Origin: Indibacter alkaliphilus LW1
Lineage (GTDB): Bacteria; Bacteroidota; Bacteroidia; Cytophagales; Cyclobacteriaceae
DNA length: 64,000 nucleotides
Direction of reading: 5' to 3'
Assembly (NCBI RefSeq): GCF_000295935.2
Contig: NZ_ALWO02000047.1
Span: 1 to 64,000 of the forward strand
Shown: piece after piece, positions 52,835 to 61,501 of the stretch
How positions within the stretch are numbered: position 1 is the first letter of the stretch
How the letters are laid out: the number at the start of each line of letters is the position of its first letter
The notes under the pieces: generated by a model
Databases searched by the model: none
Seen by the model: only the letters and a program-made list of their open reading frames with translations
What the model was told of the DNA's origin: nothing
Translations under genes and position numbers: made by a program

Positions 52835-54682
52835 ATGAGAATAATATTTACGCTCATCCTTTTTACTTGCTTTACCCTGAGCATTCATGCTTTTGCAGAC
52901 CAAGACAGTACATCTGTAAATCTTGGGGAAGTCACTATCCAAGAAAATAGAATTGGAATCCCATTTGATAAAATTTCGAGAAACGTATCTGTTGTAACCA
53001 GAAAAGACATTGAAACTACTCCGGCAAGAAGTATTCAAGAGGTTCTTTCGTTTACTCCGGGAGTAGATGTCAGACAAAGAGGGGTAAGTGGCGTTCAGGC
53101 TAACATAGGTATTCGCGGAGGGGGATTTGAACAAACTCTAATGCTCATTAATGGAATAAAACTCACTGATCCCCAAACAGGTAACCACATGATGAATATC
53201 CCTGTTCCGCTTCAATCTATACAGCGAATAGAGGTATTGAAAGGACCAGGATCAAGAATATTCGGACAAAATGCTTTTGCCGGTGCCATCAATATCATCA
53301 CGACATTACCAGAGACTAAAAGTCTACAAATCCAAGGCTTTGGTGGAGACTTTGGAATGAGGGGTGGAAGTATAGTGTCTTCACTTCCGGTTGGGAAATA
53401 CAAACAAACCATATCTGTCTCCCATGATGCTTCTGAAGGACACCAGTACAACAGCGACTTCAAAGTGAGCAATGTTTTCTATGAATCAGGATTCCAGCTA
53501 AATGAGAAAAATGAGTTCAATGCGATGTTTGGGTTTTCGGACAGAACCTTTGGAGCAAATGGTTTTTATACAGATATTTTCCCCGACCAGTGGGAAAGTT
53601 TACAAACCTACCTATCATCTTTGAGCCATACTTATGACTTCAATAAGCTTTTTGTCCAGACAAGAGCATATTGGAGGAGAAATATTGATGAGTTTAGATT
53701 GAGAAGGAATGAGCCTGAGTTTTTTACCAACAACCATATTTCTGATGTCATAGCATTAGAAATAAACGGCTCCTATACTTCGAAATATGGTGTGACAGGC
53801 CTTGGAATTGAAGGGAGGCAGGAAAGTATTGACAGCAATAACCTTGGGCAAAGGTCCAGAGAATTTTTAGGAGCTTTTGCAGAACATAGAATTGAATTGG
53901 GGAAAAAAACGGATATCAGAGCAGGGGTTTATTCCAATTACTACAGCGAATATGGCTGGAGGCATTTCCCAGGTGCTGAAATCGGATATGAATTAAATGG
54001 CAGCAACAGATTATACAGCAATTTTGGAATCAGTTACAGAATCCCATCCTATACGGAACTCTTTTACGAAGACGCCAGCAATACCAGCAATCCGGATTTA
54101 TCCCCAGAGGAAGCCACCAATTATGAAATAGGCTGGAAGTTTAACAAATCAAGAATTAGAGCTGAATTGGTTTATTTTTACAGATACACCCAAAATCTCA
54201 TAGACTATACAAGACCTCCAAGTGAACAAAACCCCAATCCAAATCAATGGAGGCCAGGGAATGTAAGTGAGGTTACCTTCAACGGTATTGAGACTGCACT
54301 ATTTTACAAAGCCGATTGGGGCAATACCAAAGTTCGGCTGAGAGAGTTGTCCTTTAGCTACAACCACATCAATGCAGGCCTGACCCAACCCGAAGGTGTA
54401 GTTTCAAGGTTTGCGCTCAACTCCTTAAAAAACCAATTTGTTGCCGGAATCCAGGCATCACTGTTTGAAAAAGCTGAATTAACATTAAAAAGTAGGTACT
54501 TGGAAAGAATTGCTTTAGACCCCTATTTTTTGATGGATGTAAGGGTGGATTTCAATAGAATGAAAACTTTCGGGCTTTTTGTGGAAGTTTCCAACCTTAC
54601 CAATACCGAATACATAGAGGCCGGATTTGTTCAAATGCCGGGAAGATGGGCTAAGGCTGGGTTTTCGGTTAATTTGCACTAA
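52835..54682 (+). CDS. TonB-dependent outer-membrane receptor
   Basis: A 615-residue receptor. It has a signal peptide (to HAFA), a TonB-box-like region, a plug domain (about 45-155: SIQEVLSFTPGVDVRQRG, GIRGGGFEQTLMLINGIKL, RIEVLKGPGSRIFGQNAFAGAINI, in parts) and a 22-strand barrel ending GFSVNLH with an aromatic-rich last strand. It has no carboxypeptidase-like extension of the SusC type, and its size fits vitamin B12 or siderophore/metal receptors. The substrate is not shown. No nearby ABC transporter or cobalamin riboswitch is seen. Confidence 0.9.
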   Translation: MRIIFTLILFTCFTLSIHAFADQDSTSVNLGEVTIQENRIGIPFDKISRNVSVVTRKDIETTPARSIQEVLSFTPGVDVRQRGVSGVQANIGIRGGGFEQTLMLINGIKLTDPQTGNHMMNIPVPLQSIQRIEVLKGPGSRIFGQNAFAGAINIITTLPETKSLQIQGFGGDFGMRGGSIVSSLPVGKYKQTISVSHDASEGHQYNSDFKVSNVFYESGFQLNEKNEFNAMFGFSDRTFGANGFYTDIFPDQWESLQTYLSSLSHTYDFNKLFVQTRAYWRRNIDEFRLRRNEPEFFTNNHISDVIALEINGSYTSKYGVTGLGIEGRQESIDSNNLGQRSREFLGAFAEHRIELGKKTDIRAGVYSNYYSEYGWRHFPGAEIGYELNGSNRLYSNFGISYRIPSYTELFYEDASNTSNPDLSPEEATNYEIGWKFNKSRIRAELVYFYRYTQNLIDYTRPPSEQNPNPNQWRPGNVSEVTFNGIETALFYKADWGNTKVRLRELSFSYNHINAGLTQPEGVVSRFALNSLKNQFVAGIQASLFEKAELTLKSRYLERIALDPYFLMDVRVDFNRMKTFGLFVEVSNLTNTEYIEAGFVQMPGRWAKAGFSVNLH

Positions 54683-54802
54683 AAAACGTCATTAAAATGA
54701 GTAGATTGTGTCAAGTACATTCTTCAGAAAAAAGCTGGTATGACCAACATAAAACCGGTCTCTACATTTTGAGTATAATATGTAAAAATGGCAAAGCATA
54801 AA

Positions 54803-54830
54803 CGAAAAAAAGCCTCTTTTAAAGGCCTAA
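54803..54830 (-). terminator. Terminator-like hairpin after tRNA-Val
   Basis: On the minus strand AGGCCTTTAAAAGAGGCTTTTTTT; a short GCCT/AGGC stem followed by seven Ts, a few bases past the tRNA-Val gene. Confidence 0.65.
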
Positions 54831-54832
54831 TG

Positions 54833-54907
54833 TGGGAGTTGAGGGATTCGAACCCCCGACCCTCTGCTTGTAAGGCAGATGCTCTGAACCAACTGAGCTA
54901 AACTCCC
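54833..54907 (-). tRNA. tRNA-Val (anticodon TAC), copy 2
   Basis: Minus strand: acceptor GGGAGTT/AACTCCC, D-arm GCTC/GAGC, anticodon loop CTTACAA with TAC, T-arm GGGGGTTCGAATCCCTC, discriminator A. CCA is not encoded. Identical to 55092-55166. Confidence 0.97.
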
Positions 54908-54924
54908 AATATTTTAATCAACTA

Positions 54925-54992
54925 TTATTGATTCGAAACTCCGACTCTTCCGATCATATTCGGAATACTCTGAACCAACTGAGCTAAATTTC
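54925..54992 (-). pseudogene. Decayed tRNA between two tRNA-Val genes
   Basis: On the minus strand a D-arm TTTAGCTCAGTTGGTTCAGAG matches tRNA-Val exactly. It is followed by an anticodon-arm-like TTCCG/CGGAA stem with an abnormal 8-base loop and a mangled T-arm (GAGTTTCGAATC). The acceptor ends do not pair. This is a tRNA pseudogene, probably from an older tRNA copy. Confidence 0.65.
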
Positions 54993-55091
54993 TATTATGA
55001 ATTAAATCTATTCTCACTCAACTTTAACATTCAAAATTAAAACCTGAAATCGCATTAAAGTTTTTGAGAGAAATACAAGATGGATTTTGTG

Positions 55092-55166
55092 TGGGAGTTG
55101 AGGGATTCGAACCCCCGACCCTCTGCTTGTAAGGCAGATGCTCTGAACCAACTGAGCTAAACTCCC
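55092..55166 (-). tRNA. tRNA-Val (anticodon TAC), copy 1
   Basis: Same sequence as the copy at 54833-54907. It is the first transcribed gene of this minus-strand tRNA unit, downstream of a clear promoter. Confidence 0.97.
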
Positions 55167-55200
55167 GATTGAAATCAACATTTGCTTCTCAAATGGATTG

Positions 55201-55231
55201 CAAATGTAGAGGATATTTTTTTTGATACAAA
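55201..55231 (-). promoter_or_regulatory. Promoter of the tRNA-Val unit
   Basis: On the minus strand TTTG (55228-55231), a 19-base spacer and TACATTTG (55201-55208). Transcription would start near 55194, about 28 bases before the tRNA. Confidence 0.75.
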
Positions 55232-55299
55232 TCTGAACCATTAAAAATATCCCCGTACAAATTCAATTCATTGAAAATGAAGCCGATATTTTTAAATTA

Positions 55300-56844
55300 T
55301 CAAATATCAAATTTGATCCCCTGCGCCAAAGGCAATGCAGTACTATAATTAATCGTATTCGTCTGACGGCGCATATACGCTTTCCAAGAGTCTGAACCAG
55401 ACTCACGACCTCCTCCGGTTTCTTTCTCTCCACCAAAGGCCCCACCTATCTCCGCACCTGAAGTACCAATGTTTACATTGGCAATACCACAGTCAGATCC
55501 GGCTGCTGACAGAAATGCTTCCGCTTCTCTCATATTCATGGTCATAATGGCAGATGACAAACCTTGTGGCACACCATTCTGCATTGCGATTGCGTCTTCC
55601 AGCATTTCATATTTCATCAAATACAAAATGGGAGCAAAAGTTTCTTCCTGAACCATCTTGTAGTGATTTTCGGCTTCAATGATACAAGGCTTCACATAGC
55701 AACCTGACTCATATCCCTCTCCTTCCAATACTCCTCCCTCGACAAGCACTTTACCACCTTCTTTTTGGGCGGATTCAATAGCCGCTGAATACATCTTAAC
55801 CGCATCTTTATCGATCAAAGGACCTACATGGTTTTTCTCATCTAGAGGGTTACCTATTACAAGTTTGGAGTACGCATTGGTGAGCCTCATTTTCACTTCC
55901 TCATACACTGATCCCTGAACAATCAGCCTTCGCGTTGTAGTGCACCGCTGACCTGCCGTACCAACAGCTCCAAATAGTGCCCCTCGGATAGCAATATCCA
56001 AATCCGCATGCTCAGTGATAATGATGGCGTTGTTTCCTCCGAGTTCCAACAAAGACCTGCCCAAGCGGCCCGCAACTTCCTGCGTAACAATTTTTCCCAT
56101 TCTCGTAGAGCCTGTCGCAGACACCAAAGGAACCCTTTTGTCCTTACTCATCATTTCTCCTACTTTATAATCTCCATTGATTAAGGATAGTATGCCTTCA
56201 GGCAGATTATTATTCTGAAGAACTTTGGACACTATCTGCTGACATGCAATGGCAGAAAGCGGAGACTTTTCGGATGGCTTCCAAACACAGACATCCCCAC
56301 AAACCAATGCGATCATGCTGTTCCAGGACCAAACAGCTACCGGGAAATTAAACGCTGAAATGATTCCTACAATACCCAAGGGATGCCATTGCTCATACAT
56401 CCTGTGCGAAGGTCTTTCTGAATGCATGGTCAAGCCATACAATTGTCTCGAAAGCCCAACTGCAAAATCACAGATATCTATCATTTCCTGTACCTCACCC
56501 AGCCCTTCTTGATAGGATTTACCCATTTCGTAGGAGACCAGCTTTCCCAAGTCTTCCTTATGAGCCCTTAGCGCATCACCAACTTGTCTTACTATTTCTC
56601 CTCTATGAGGTGCAGGAGTAGTTCTCCAGGTCATAAAAGCCTCTGTCGCCTTTTTAATGACCAATTCATAGGAATCCCGATCAGTTACCTGAACTTTCCC
56701 TATCAGCTTACCATCAGCCGGTGAATACGAGGAAATATATGCTTCTTTACTATCAAGCCATTGAGTTCCCGTTGAGGTACCCTGGTTTTCTTGTTGAACA
56801 CCTAGCCTTTTTAAAGCATCCTGAATTCCGAATTTGTCAGACAT
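55300..56844 (-). CDS. Aldehyde dehydrogenase, ALDH7-like (2-aminoadipate semialdehyde/P6C type)
   Basis: A 514-residue NAD(P)-dependent enzyme. The catalytic Cys lies near residue 298 in AGQRCTTTRR and the general base Glu in LELGGNNAIII. FNFPVAVWSWNSMIALVCGD and SATGSTRMGK are also present. The GQRCTTTRR form and the N-terminal STGTQWLDSKEAYISSYSP resemble antiquitin/AmaB, which oxidises alpha-aminoadipate semialdehyde in lysine breakdown. The C-terminus KETGGGRESGSDSWKAYMRR also fits. No lysine catabolic partner is near, so the substrate stays inferred. Confidence 0.9.
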   Translation of the reverse strand: MSDKFGIQDALKRLGVQQENQGTSTGTQWLDSKEAYISSYSPADGKLIGKVQVTDRDSYELVIKKATEAFMTWRTTPAPHRGEIVRQVGDALRAHKEDLGKLVSYEMGKSYQEGLGEVQEMIDICDFAVGLSRQLYGLTMHSERPSHRMYEQWHPLGIVGIISAFNFPVAVWSWNSMIALVCGDVCVWKPSEKSPLSAIACQQIVSKVLQNNNLPEGILSLINGDYKVGEMMSKDKRVPLVSATGSTRMGKIVTQEVAGRLGRSLLELGGNNAIIITEHADLDIAIRGALFGAVGTAGQRCTTTRRLIVQGSVYEEVKMRLTNAYSKLVIGNPLDEKNHVGPLIDKDAVKMYSAAIESAQKEGGKVLVEGGVLEGEGYESGCYVKPCIIEAENHYKMVQEETFAPILYLMKYEMLEDAIAMQNGVPQGLSSAIMTMNMREAEAFLSAAGSDCGIANVNIGTSGAEIGGAFGGEKETGGGRESGSDSWKAYMRRQTNTINYSTALPLAQGIKFDI

Positions 56845-57033
56845 AAATATTTGGGTTATTGATTTTAAAATTAATAATAAATATAGGTATTAAGGTCCGT
56901 CCCTTTTGGCCATCCCTTGCTATCCAAAAGATCCTCAACAGATAAAAAAGGAGGAAAACTTTAAGGTTCTGTAAAGCTAGCAATATCTAAAAAGGGCACA
57001 AAAACCCAAAGACAAATCCTTCTTCTTTAAAAG

Positions 57034-58059
57034 TCAAATACCGAGAAGTCCTTTAGGGTCTATGTATCTGAGATAGGGTTTTAGCTTTTTACCCGGCATA
57101 AACCTGTAAATAAAATTCACCCGGTAATTTCCAGTCATTATTCTTAATCCTGTATTTCCCACATCCATAAGTCCAATATTGTTATGAACATAGTTGGCAT
57201 TGATTGACCATTTGGAGGAGTTGTAACCAACAAATCCCCGGAGGAAATAATTATAATTAAACCCCCAATTGACTTCCCTATCGCTATTGTTTTCAAATCC
57301 AGAGTACCCAAAATTCCCGTTGATCGAGCCTACTCCTGTAATAAAAAAATGCCTGAAAAGCACCAAGGTTCCGGCATACCCTACATTCGGACCAAACTGA
57401 AAATAACTGATAAAAGGTTGGCCGGAAATAATCGAAGCATCAGGAAAGACCAACATCTCTTCTCCTGTCTGTATAATACGTCCTCCATACATCTCAAATC
57501 CACCCATAAAACTTCCCGCAGATTTTTTCTGCCAGGCACTTTGTTGAAAAGCAGCTTTCAAAGAAAGATTCTCACCGTTTAAAAGTCTTTGCACATTAGC
57601 CCCTATTTTTCTGACACGGAGGTCTTCGGCAAGAAAATTCCCTTCCTGCTGACCAGGAAGATCAAATTTAAACCCTTCCACCCTATAACCTGTATAAAAT
57701 TGACCAAAGAGATCTATTATCCAGTCTTTCGGATACATGTGGGCCTGTAAATCCAGATATGTTGTCTGCACATCCTGCCTTCCAGGGTTGAGAAAACCAA
57801 AGCCAAGAGCCAAGTTTAAAGTGAAATCATTATAAGTCGCACCAATACCTAAATTTAAAGTAGAATTAGGGTCAAATGTGCTATTGACCCTGTCTGCAAC
57901 TGTGAAAGAAGTGTATTTTCTTGAAGTATAAAACCGAGTGGTCAATAAACCAGGGTAATCTTCATAGTAATCATTTGCCTTCACGTCTTCTTTTTCCTGA
58001 CCAAATACGCCAATCGAAATCACGATGAAAAACAGAAAAAAATAAAACTCCTTTCCCAT
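57034..58059 (-). CDS. DUF4421-type exported protein, probable outer-membrane barrel
   Basis: A 341-residue protein with a signal peptide (to FGQEK). The mature part starts YYEDYPGLLTTRFYTSRKYTSF and is full of alternating aromatic beta strands (LNLGIGATYNDFTLNLALGF, VNFIYRF, in parts), so it is likely a beta-barrel in the outer membrane. The start region recalls the DUF4421 family of Bacteroidota; that is from memory of the pattern. Function unknown. It stands alone between two large gene-poor gaps. Confidence 0.6.
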   Translation of the reverse strand: MGKEFYFFLFFIVISIGVFGQEKEDVKANDYYEDYPGLLTTRFYTSRKYTSFTVADRVNSTFDPNSTLNLGIGATYNDFTLNLALGFGFLNPGRQDVQTTYLDLQAHMYPKDWIIDLFGQFYTGYRVEGFKFDLPGQQEGNFLAEDLRVRKIGANVQRLLNGENLSLKAAFQQSAWQKKSAGSFMGGFEMYGGRIIQTGEEMLVFPDASIISGQPFISYFQFGPNVGYAGTLVLFRHFFITGVGSINGNFGYSGFENNSDREVNWGFNYNYFLRGFVGYNSSKWSINANYVHNNIGLMDVGNTGLRIMTGNYRVNFIYRFMPGKKLKPYLRYIDPKGLLGI

Positions 58060-58647
58060 ACCAATGAAATAAGATTTAGCTAAGAATGTTTGATGAAAGT
58101 AATGAAACTAACCCGAGAAAAAAACAAATGGAGGTTAGAAAAAATAACTTTCATAATAACCTCCATTCAAATTACGATAAAATGTGTAGCAGAAAAAGTT
58201 GCTTAATCACCCGTGACAAATATATAAAATTAATTTCATTGAATGCAAGAAATCCTACTTGGTATTTTTCGGTTTTTTACTGAAAAATTTACATTGCCAA
58301 AAACAGCTCCTGAATTTTAGCCCGATCACAACCCCTAATAACCAACCTATTTTAGCAGTATTTTACCAAAACAAAATCGTTCCTCCTTTAAATAAGTTTC
58401 CTGCATATTTTCATAAAACACTGATTAGTTGATTTTTAATACAAAAATGATTTACAGAGAATTACTTTAGGTATTCTGAGTTTCCTTATTTGTAAAAATT
58501 ACATAAAGAAAAAAATAACTATATGATTAATTAAATGTATAAACATGAATACCCGTAAAATTAAATAATTCTTGAAATAGTTAAATTTTATATTTCCATG
58601 AAATGGAAAAATCAAACAAATATTTTGAGTGATTTTTTAATGAAAAC
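58060..58647. other. AT-rich intergenic region without a supported gene
   Basis: Almost 600 bases of high A+T. A 65-codon frame at 58086-58283 has an odd Asn/Lys/Cys-rich composition and no support. A small TTTCCAT/ATGGAAA hairpin lies near 58592-58608. Nothing else is clear. Confidence 0.5.
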
Positions 58648-58676
58648 AAAAAAGGCGGGAAACCCCGCCTTTCAAA
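58648..58676 (-). terminator. Rho-independent terminator after the aminotransferase gene
   Basis: GGCGGG, short loop, CCCGCC, followed on the minus strand by TTTTTTGTTTTC; about 20 bases beyond the stop. Confidence 0.85.
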
Positions 58677-58692
58677 TCATTTTTAAATAAAT

Positions 58693-59895
58693 TTACTTGA
58701 GTGCCGAGCACGCTTCCTTAATTCTTTTAAGTGCCTCTACCAATTCCTCCTCGGAAGCAGCGTAAGAAAGTCTCACACAGTTAGGCGCACCAAAAGCCGC
58801 CCCAGTAACTAGAGATACATTGGCTTTTTCCAAAATGTAAAGGCAAAAGTCATCAGCATTATTAATTTTATAATCTCCGGCTTTTTTACCGAAGAAGGCT
58901 GTTACATCAGGGAAGAAATAAAATGCCCCCTCAGGAATATGTGTTTTGATCCCCGGGATATCCTTCAATAGGTTTAATACAAGTTCCCTCCTTTTGAAAT
59001 ATGCTTCTTCCATTTCAGAAGAAGGCGTATGGTCTCCACTTATAGCAGCCAATGCAGCTCTTTGAGCTATCCCAGTACCTCCGGAAGTGAATTGACCTTG
59101 CATTTTTTCGCAGGCTTTTGCTATAAATACAGGAGCACAGATATAACCTACTCTCCAACCAGTCATTGCATAGCCCTTCGAAAATCCATTTACAGTAATG
59201 GTTCTTTCAAACATCCCTGGAAAAGCTGCAATACTTGCATGCTTACCGGTAAAATTGATCAATTCGTATATTTCGTCTGCTACGACAAATAAACCCTCTT
59301 TTTGCTTCACTACATCGGCTATTGCCTCAAGCTCTTCTTTACTAAATACAGATCCTGTCGGATTACATGGAGAAGAATAGATGATTGCTTTGGTTTTATC
59401 TGTAATGACCTCTTCAAGCTGTTTTGCAGTCGCTTTGAAATTATTCTCTAAATTACCTTCAATTAAGACAGGTACTCCACCTGCCAGCTTGATAATCTCT
59501 GCATAGCTCACCCAATAAGGGGAAAAGATGACTACTTCATCGCCTTCATTCAACATGCACATAAAAATATTTGCTATAGAATGTTTTGCTCCTGTAGAAA
59601 CAACAATGTTTTCAGCCTTAGCGTCAGCGATATGATTGACTTCTCTTAATTTTTTGGCAATTGCCTCCCTCAGATCCTGATACCCTGCTACAGGAGGGTA
59701 TGCAAAATATTTGCCTTCATCTATAGCTGATTTTGCAGCTTCCTGTATATGCTTTGGCGTCTTGAAATCGGGCTCCCCCAGACTCAAACTAATAATATCA
59801 ATTCCCTGCCCTTTGAGCTCTCTTGCTTTTTTGGCCATAGCCAGAGTAGCCGACTCCTCCATTTGATTGATGCGGTCTGATAATATATGGTTCAT
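58693..59895 (-). CDS. PLP-dependent aminotransferase, aspartate aminotransferase type
   Basis: The start at 59895 (MNHILSDRINQMEESATLAM) gives the usual 400-residue length; the longer frame adds 14 unlikely residues. This fold-type I aminotransferase transfers amino groups, most likely between aspartate and 2-oxoglutarate (class I gamma). Visible sites: SLSLGEPDFKTP, VSTGAKHSIANI for PLP phosphate, SSPCNPTGSVFS with the conserved Asn, VVADEIYELINF with Asp, NGFSKGYAMTGWRVGY with the PLP Lys, and NCVRLSYAAS with the carboxylate-binding Arg. Monocistronic. Confidence 0.93.
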   Translation of the reverse strand: MNHILSDRINQMEESATLAMAKKARELKGQGIDIISLSLGEPDFKTPKHIQEAAKSAIDEGKYFAYPPVAGYQDLREAIAKKLREVNHIADAKAENIVVSTGAKHSIANIFMCMLNEGDEVVIFSPYWVSYAEIIKLAGGVPVLIEGNLENNFKATAKQLEEVITDKTKAIIYSSPCNPTGSVFSKEELEAIADVVKQKEGLFVVADEIYELINFTGKHASIAAFPGMFERTITVNGFSKGYAMTGWRVGYICAPVFIAKACEKMQGQFTSGGTGIAQRAALAAISGDHTPSSEMEEAYFKRRELVLNLLKDIPGIKTHIPEGAFYFFPDVTAFFGKKAGDYKINNADDFCLYILEKANVSLVTGAAFGAPNCVRLSYAASEEELVEALKRIKEACSALK

Positions 59896-60023
59896 TTTAT
59901 GGTTATTTTTAAATTCCGCCAAAAATAAGGATAACAATGATTAATTCTAAGCCTGAAGTAAAATTGATTCTGTCTTTGTAACTTTACGCAAAAATAATTC
60001 AAGTCCCTTTTCGTTTTCCCAAC

Positions 60024-60890
60024 ATGAAAAGATTCACCCTTCTGATTCTATTCCTTTTAATTACCACCTATTCTTTTGCGCAAAAACAAAAAAAGGAAAA
60101 GGAGAAGGAAACTCTTGACCCTGACTCTACAGGTGTAGTTTCAGAAAAACTCCAGCCCACTACGCTTCCCCTTCTACTTTTTGATGACAGTGAAAAGAAA
60201 GAAAAAAAGAAAAAGGATAAGAAAAAAAGGAAGAAAAACATCTTCTATGGAGTAAAAACCAAAAAAGGTCGAATTAAAAGTAATTTAAGAAATCAGGTTC
60301 AGTATGTGTTTTTCCACTATACTAATGAACCCCGAAAGGCTGATCCTTATATAAGAGACATCTATTGGTTTGATACCAAAGATAAAATGATCAGGTCCAA
60401 AGATTTTGACCCAAGTCGGGGATATTTGTTGCATGGTCCTTATGAAAAAGTGATAGACGACAAACTCATTGAGGAGGGGCATTACTTTTTTGGAACAAAA
60501 CATGGTACCTGGCTATCATTTAATGACAAGCACGTCCTTCAGGACAAGCTGCACTTTTCTGAAGGATGGCCAAAAGATTCCAGGGTAACTTATTATAACC
60601 GTGCTGATAATAAAATTGAAAAGCTCACTCCAATAGAATATGAGTTAAAGGAGGGGAATTTCTATCATTTTTACGAAGATGGGCAGGTGGCTGTAACAGG
60701 AGAATACCGTTATGGAGAAAAGGTCGGGCTTTGGACAGAATACTGGAACTCCAAAACCAAAGTAGTCCGAAAGAGAGAAATACAATACCAAGAAGTTCCT
60801 TTTTCAAAAGGATTCAGACCTTATATCCGTGCTGAATGGGATAAAGAAGGCAATCTCATTTATAGAAAAGACGGGCTCGGTTCAAATTAA
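60024..60890 (+). CDS. Exported Lys-rich protein with MORN-like repeats
   Basis: A 288-residue protein with a signal peptide (to YSFAQK). Two Lys/Glu-rich low-complexity blocks follow (about 21-30, and about 55-75 with KKEKKKKDKKKRKK). The second half (about 130-250) carries YwqK/MORN-like units: GYLLHGPYEKVIDDKLIEEG, HGTWLSFND and FYEDGQVAVTGEYRYGEKVG then LWTEYW. Such repeats give beta-hairpin arrays of unknown role, often surface associated. No partner gene. It is separated from the MarR gene by a promoter. Confidence 0.7.
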   Translation: MKRFTLLILFLLITTYSFAQKQKKEKEKETLDPDSTGVVSEKLQPTTLPLLLFDDSEKKEKKKKDKKKRKKNIFYGVKTKKGRIKSNLRNQVQYVFFHYTNEPRKADPYIRDIYWFDTKDKMIRSKDFDPSRGYLLHGPYEKVIDDKLIEEGHYFFGTKHGTWLSFNDKHVLQDKLHFSEGWPKDSRVTYYNRADNKIEKLTPIEYELKEGNFYHFYEDGQVAVTGEYRYGEKVGLWTEYWNSKTKVVRKREIQYQEVPFSKGFRPYIRAEWDKEGNLIYRKDGLGSN

Positions 60891-60924
60891 GTAACCCTTT
60901 TTTCCCTATAGTTTTTATAGACTG

Positions 60925-60956
60925 TTGTTTTTGCGTAAAAATTCTTAGTATATTTG
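60925..60956 (+). promoter_or_regulatory. Promoter of the MarR-type regulator gene
   Basis: TTG (60925-60927), a 21-base spacer and TATATTTG (60949-60956). The predicted start is near 60963, so the leader is only about 11 bases. Confidence 0.6.
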
Positions 60957-60980
60957 TCACACTAATTATTGGTATGACAC
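60954..60980 (+). promoter_or_regulatory. Candidate MarR operator (imperfect palindrome)
   Basis: TTGTCACACTAAT and ATTGGTATGACAC are mirror halves around 60967, with 10 of 13 positions complementary. It covers the -7 box end, the predicted start and the start codon of the regulator gene, the classic place for autorepression. Sixteen bases of it (60954-60969) recur with one change at 61432-61447. Confidence 0.55.
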
Positions 60981-61405
60981 AGGAACAATTCAGTAAGTAT
61001 TCTTTTTTATTGGACAGGACAGCGAGAAGGGTGAAGCAATATGCTCAGAGAAAATTTAAACTCAGCGATTTTGATATCACTGTAGATCAATGGTTGGTAA
61101 TGAAAAATCTCTCTGAAAACGAACTTCTCAGCCAATCAGAATTGGCACAATTGGTTTTCAAGGATCAACCTACCCTAACCAGGATTATTGATATCCTTAC
61201 TAAAAAAGACTACGTCGAAAGACTTCCGCACCCGCAGGACAGGAGGAGTTTTCAGCTGGTTCTTACCGAGCTGGGGAAAGACAAGGTAAAAGAGCTCAAA
61301 CCCCAAGTAGCTTCTATCAGAGAAAAGGCTTGGGAGAACCTCAATGAATCAGATTTCTTGGAGTTTAAAAGAATATTGAATACCATTTATTCTAACTTGG
61401 AGTAA
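60974..61405 (+). CDS. MarR family transcriptional regulator
   Basis: A 143-residue DNA-binding protein. The winged helix-turn-helix lies about residues 40-105: LLSQSELAQLVFKDQPTLTRIIDIL and KKDYVERLPHPQDRRSFQLVLTELG, each seen in parts, including the DRR-x-F/V-x-L wing typical of MarR. The flanking helices form the dimer interface. The ligand is unknown. The next genes downstream encode a ferredoxin reductase and ferredoxin, and both promoters share an operator-like sequence, so it probably controls its own gene and the redox pair. Confidence 0.93.
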   Translation: MTQEQFSKYSFLLDRTARRVKQYAQRKFKLSDFDITVDQWLVMKNLSENELLSQSELAQLVFKDQPTLTRIIDILTKKDYVERLPHPQDRRSFQLVLTELGKDKVKELKPQVASIREKAWENLNESDFLEFKRILNTIYSNLE

Positions 61406-61431
61406 GTTTGGTCAGAAAAGATATTAATTAC

Positions 61432-61452
61432 TTGTCATACTAATTATATTTG
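61432..61452 (+). promoter_or_regulatory. Ferredoxin reductase promoter with shared operator sequence
   Basis: TTGTCATACTAATTAT (61432-61447) matches the MarR-gene operator half in 15 of 16 bases and overlaps the -7 box TATATTTG (61445-61452). The second palindrome half is not kept here. The -33 element is unclear. The predicted start is near 61459, giving a leader of about 43 bases. Confidence 0.55.
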
Positions 61453-61501
61453 CACGAACAATTCGTAATTCGAAAGGTTTTATCAATAAAAATATTAAAA
61501 C

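Noticed and set aside
58086-58283. 65-codon frame in the large gap after the DUF4421-type gene
   Set aside because: Asn/Lys/Cys-rich composition, no signal, motif or plausible start context; treated as non-coding.
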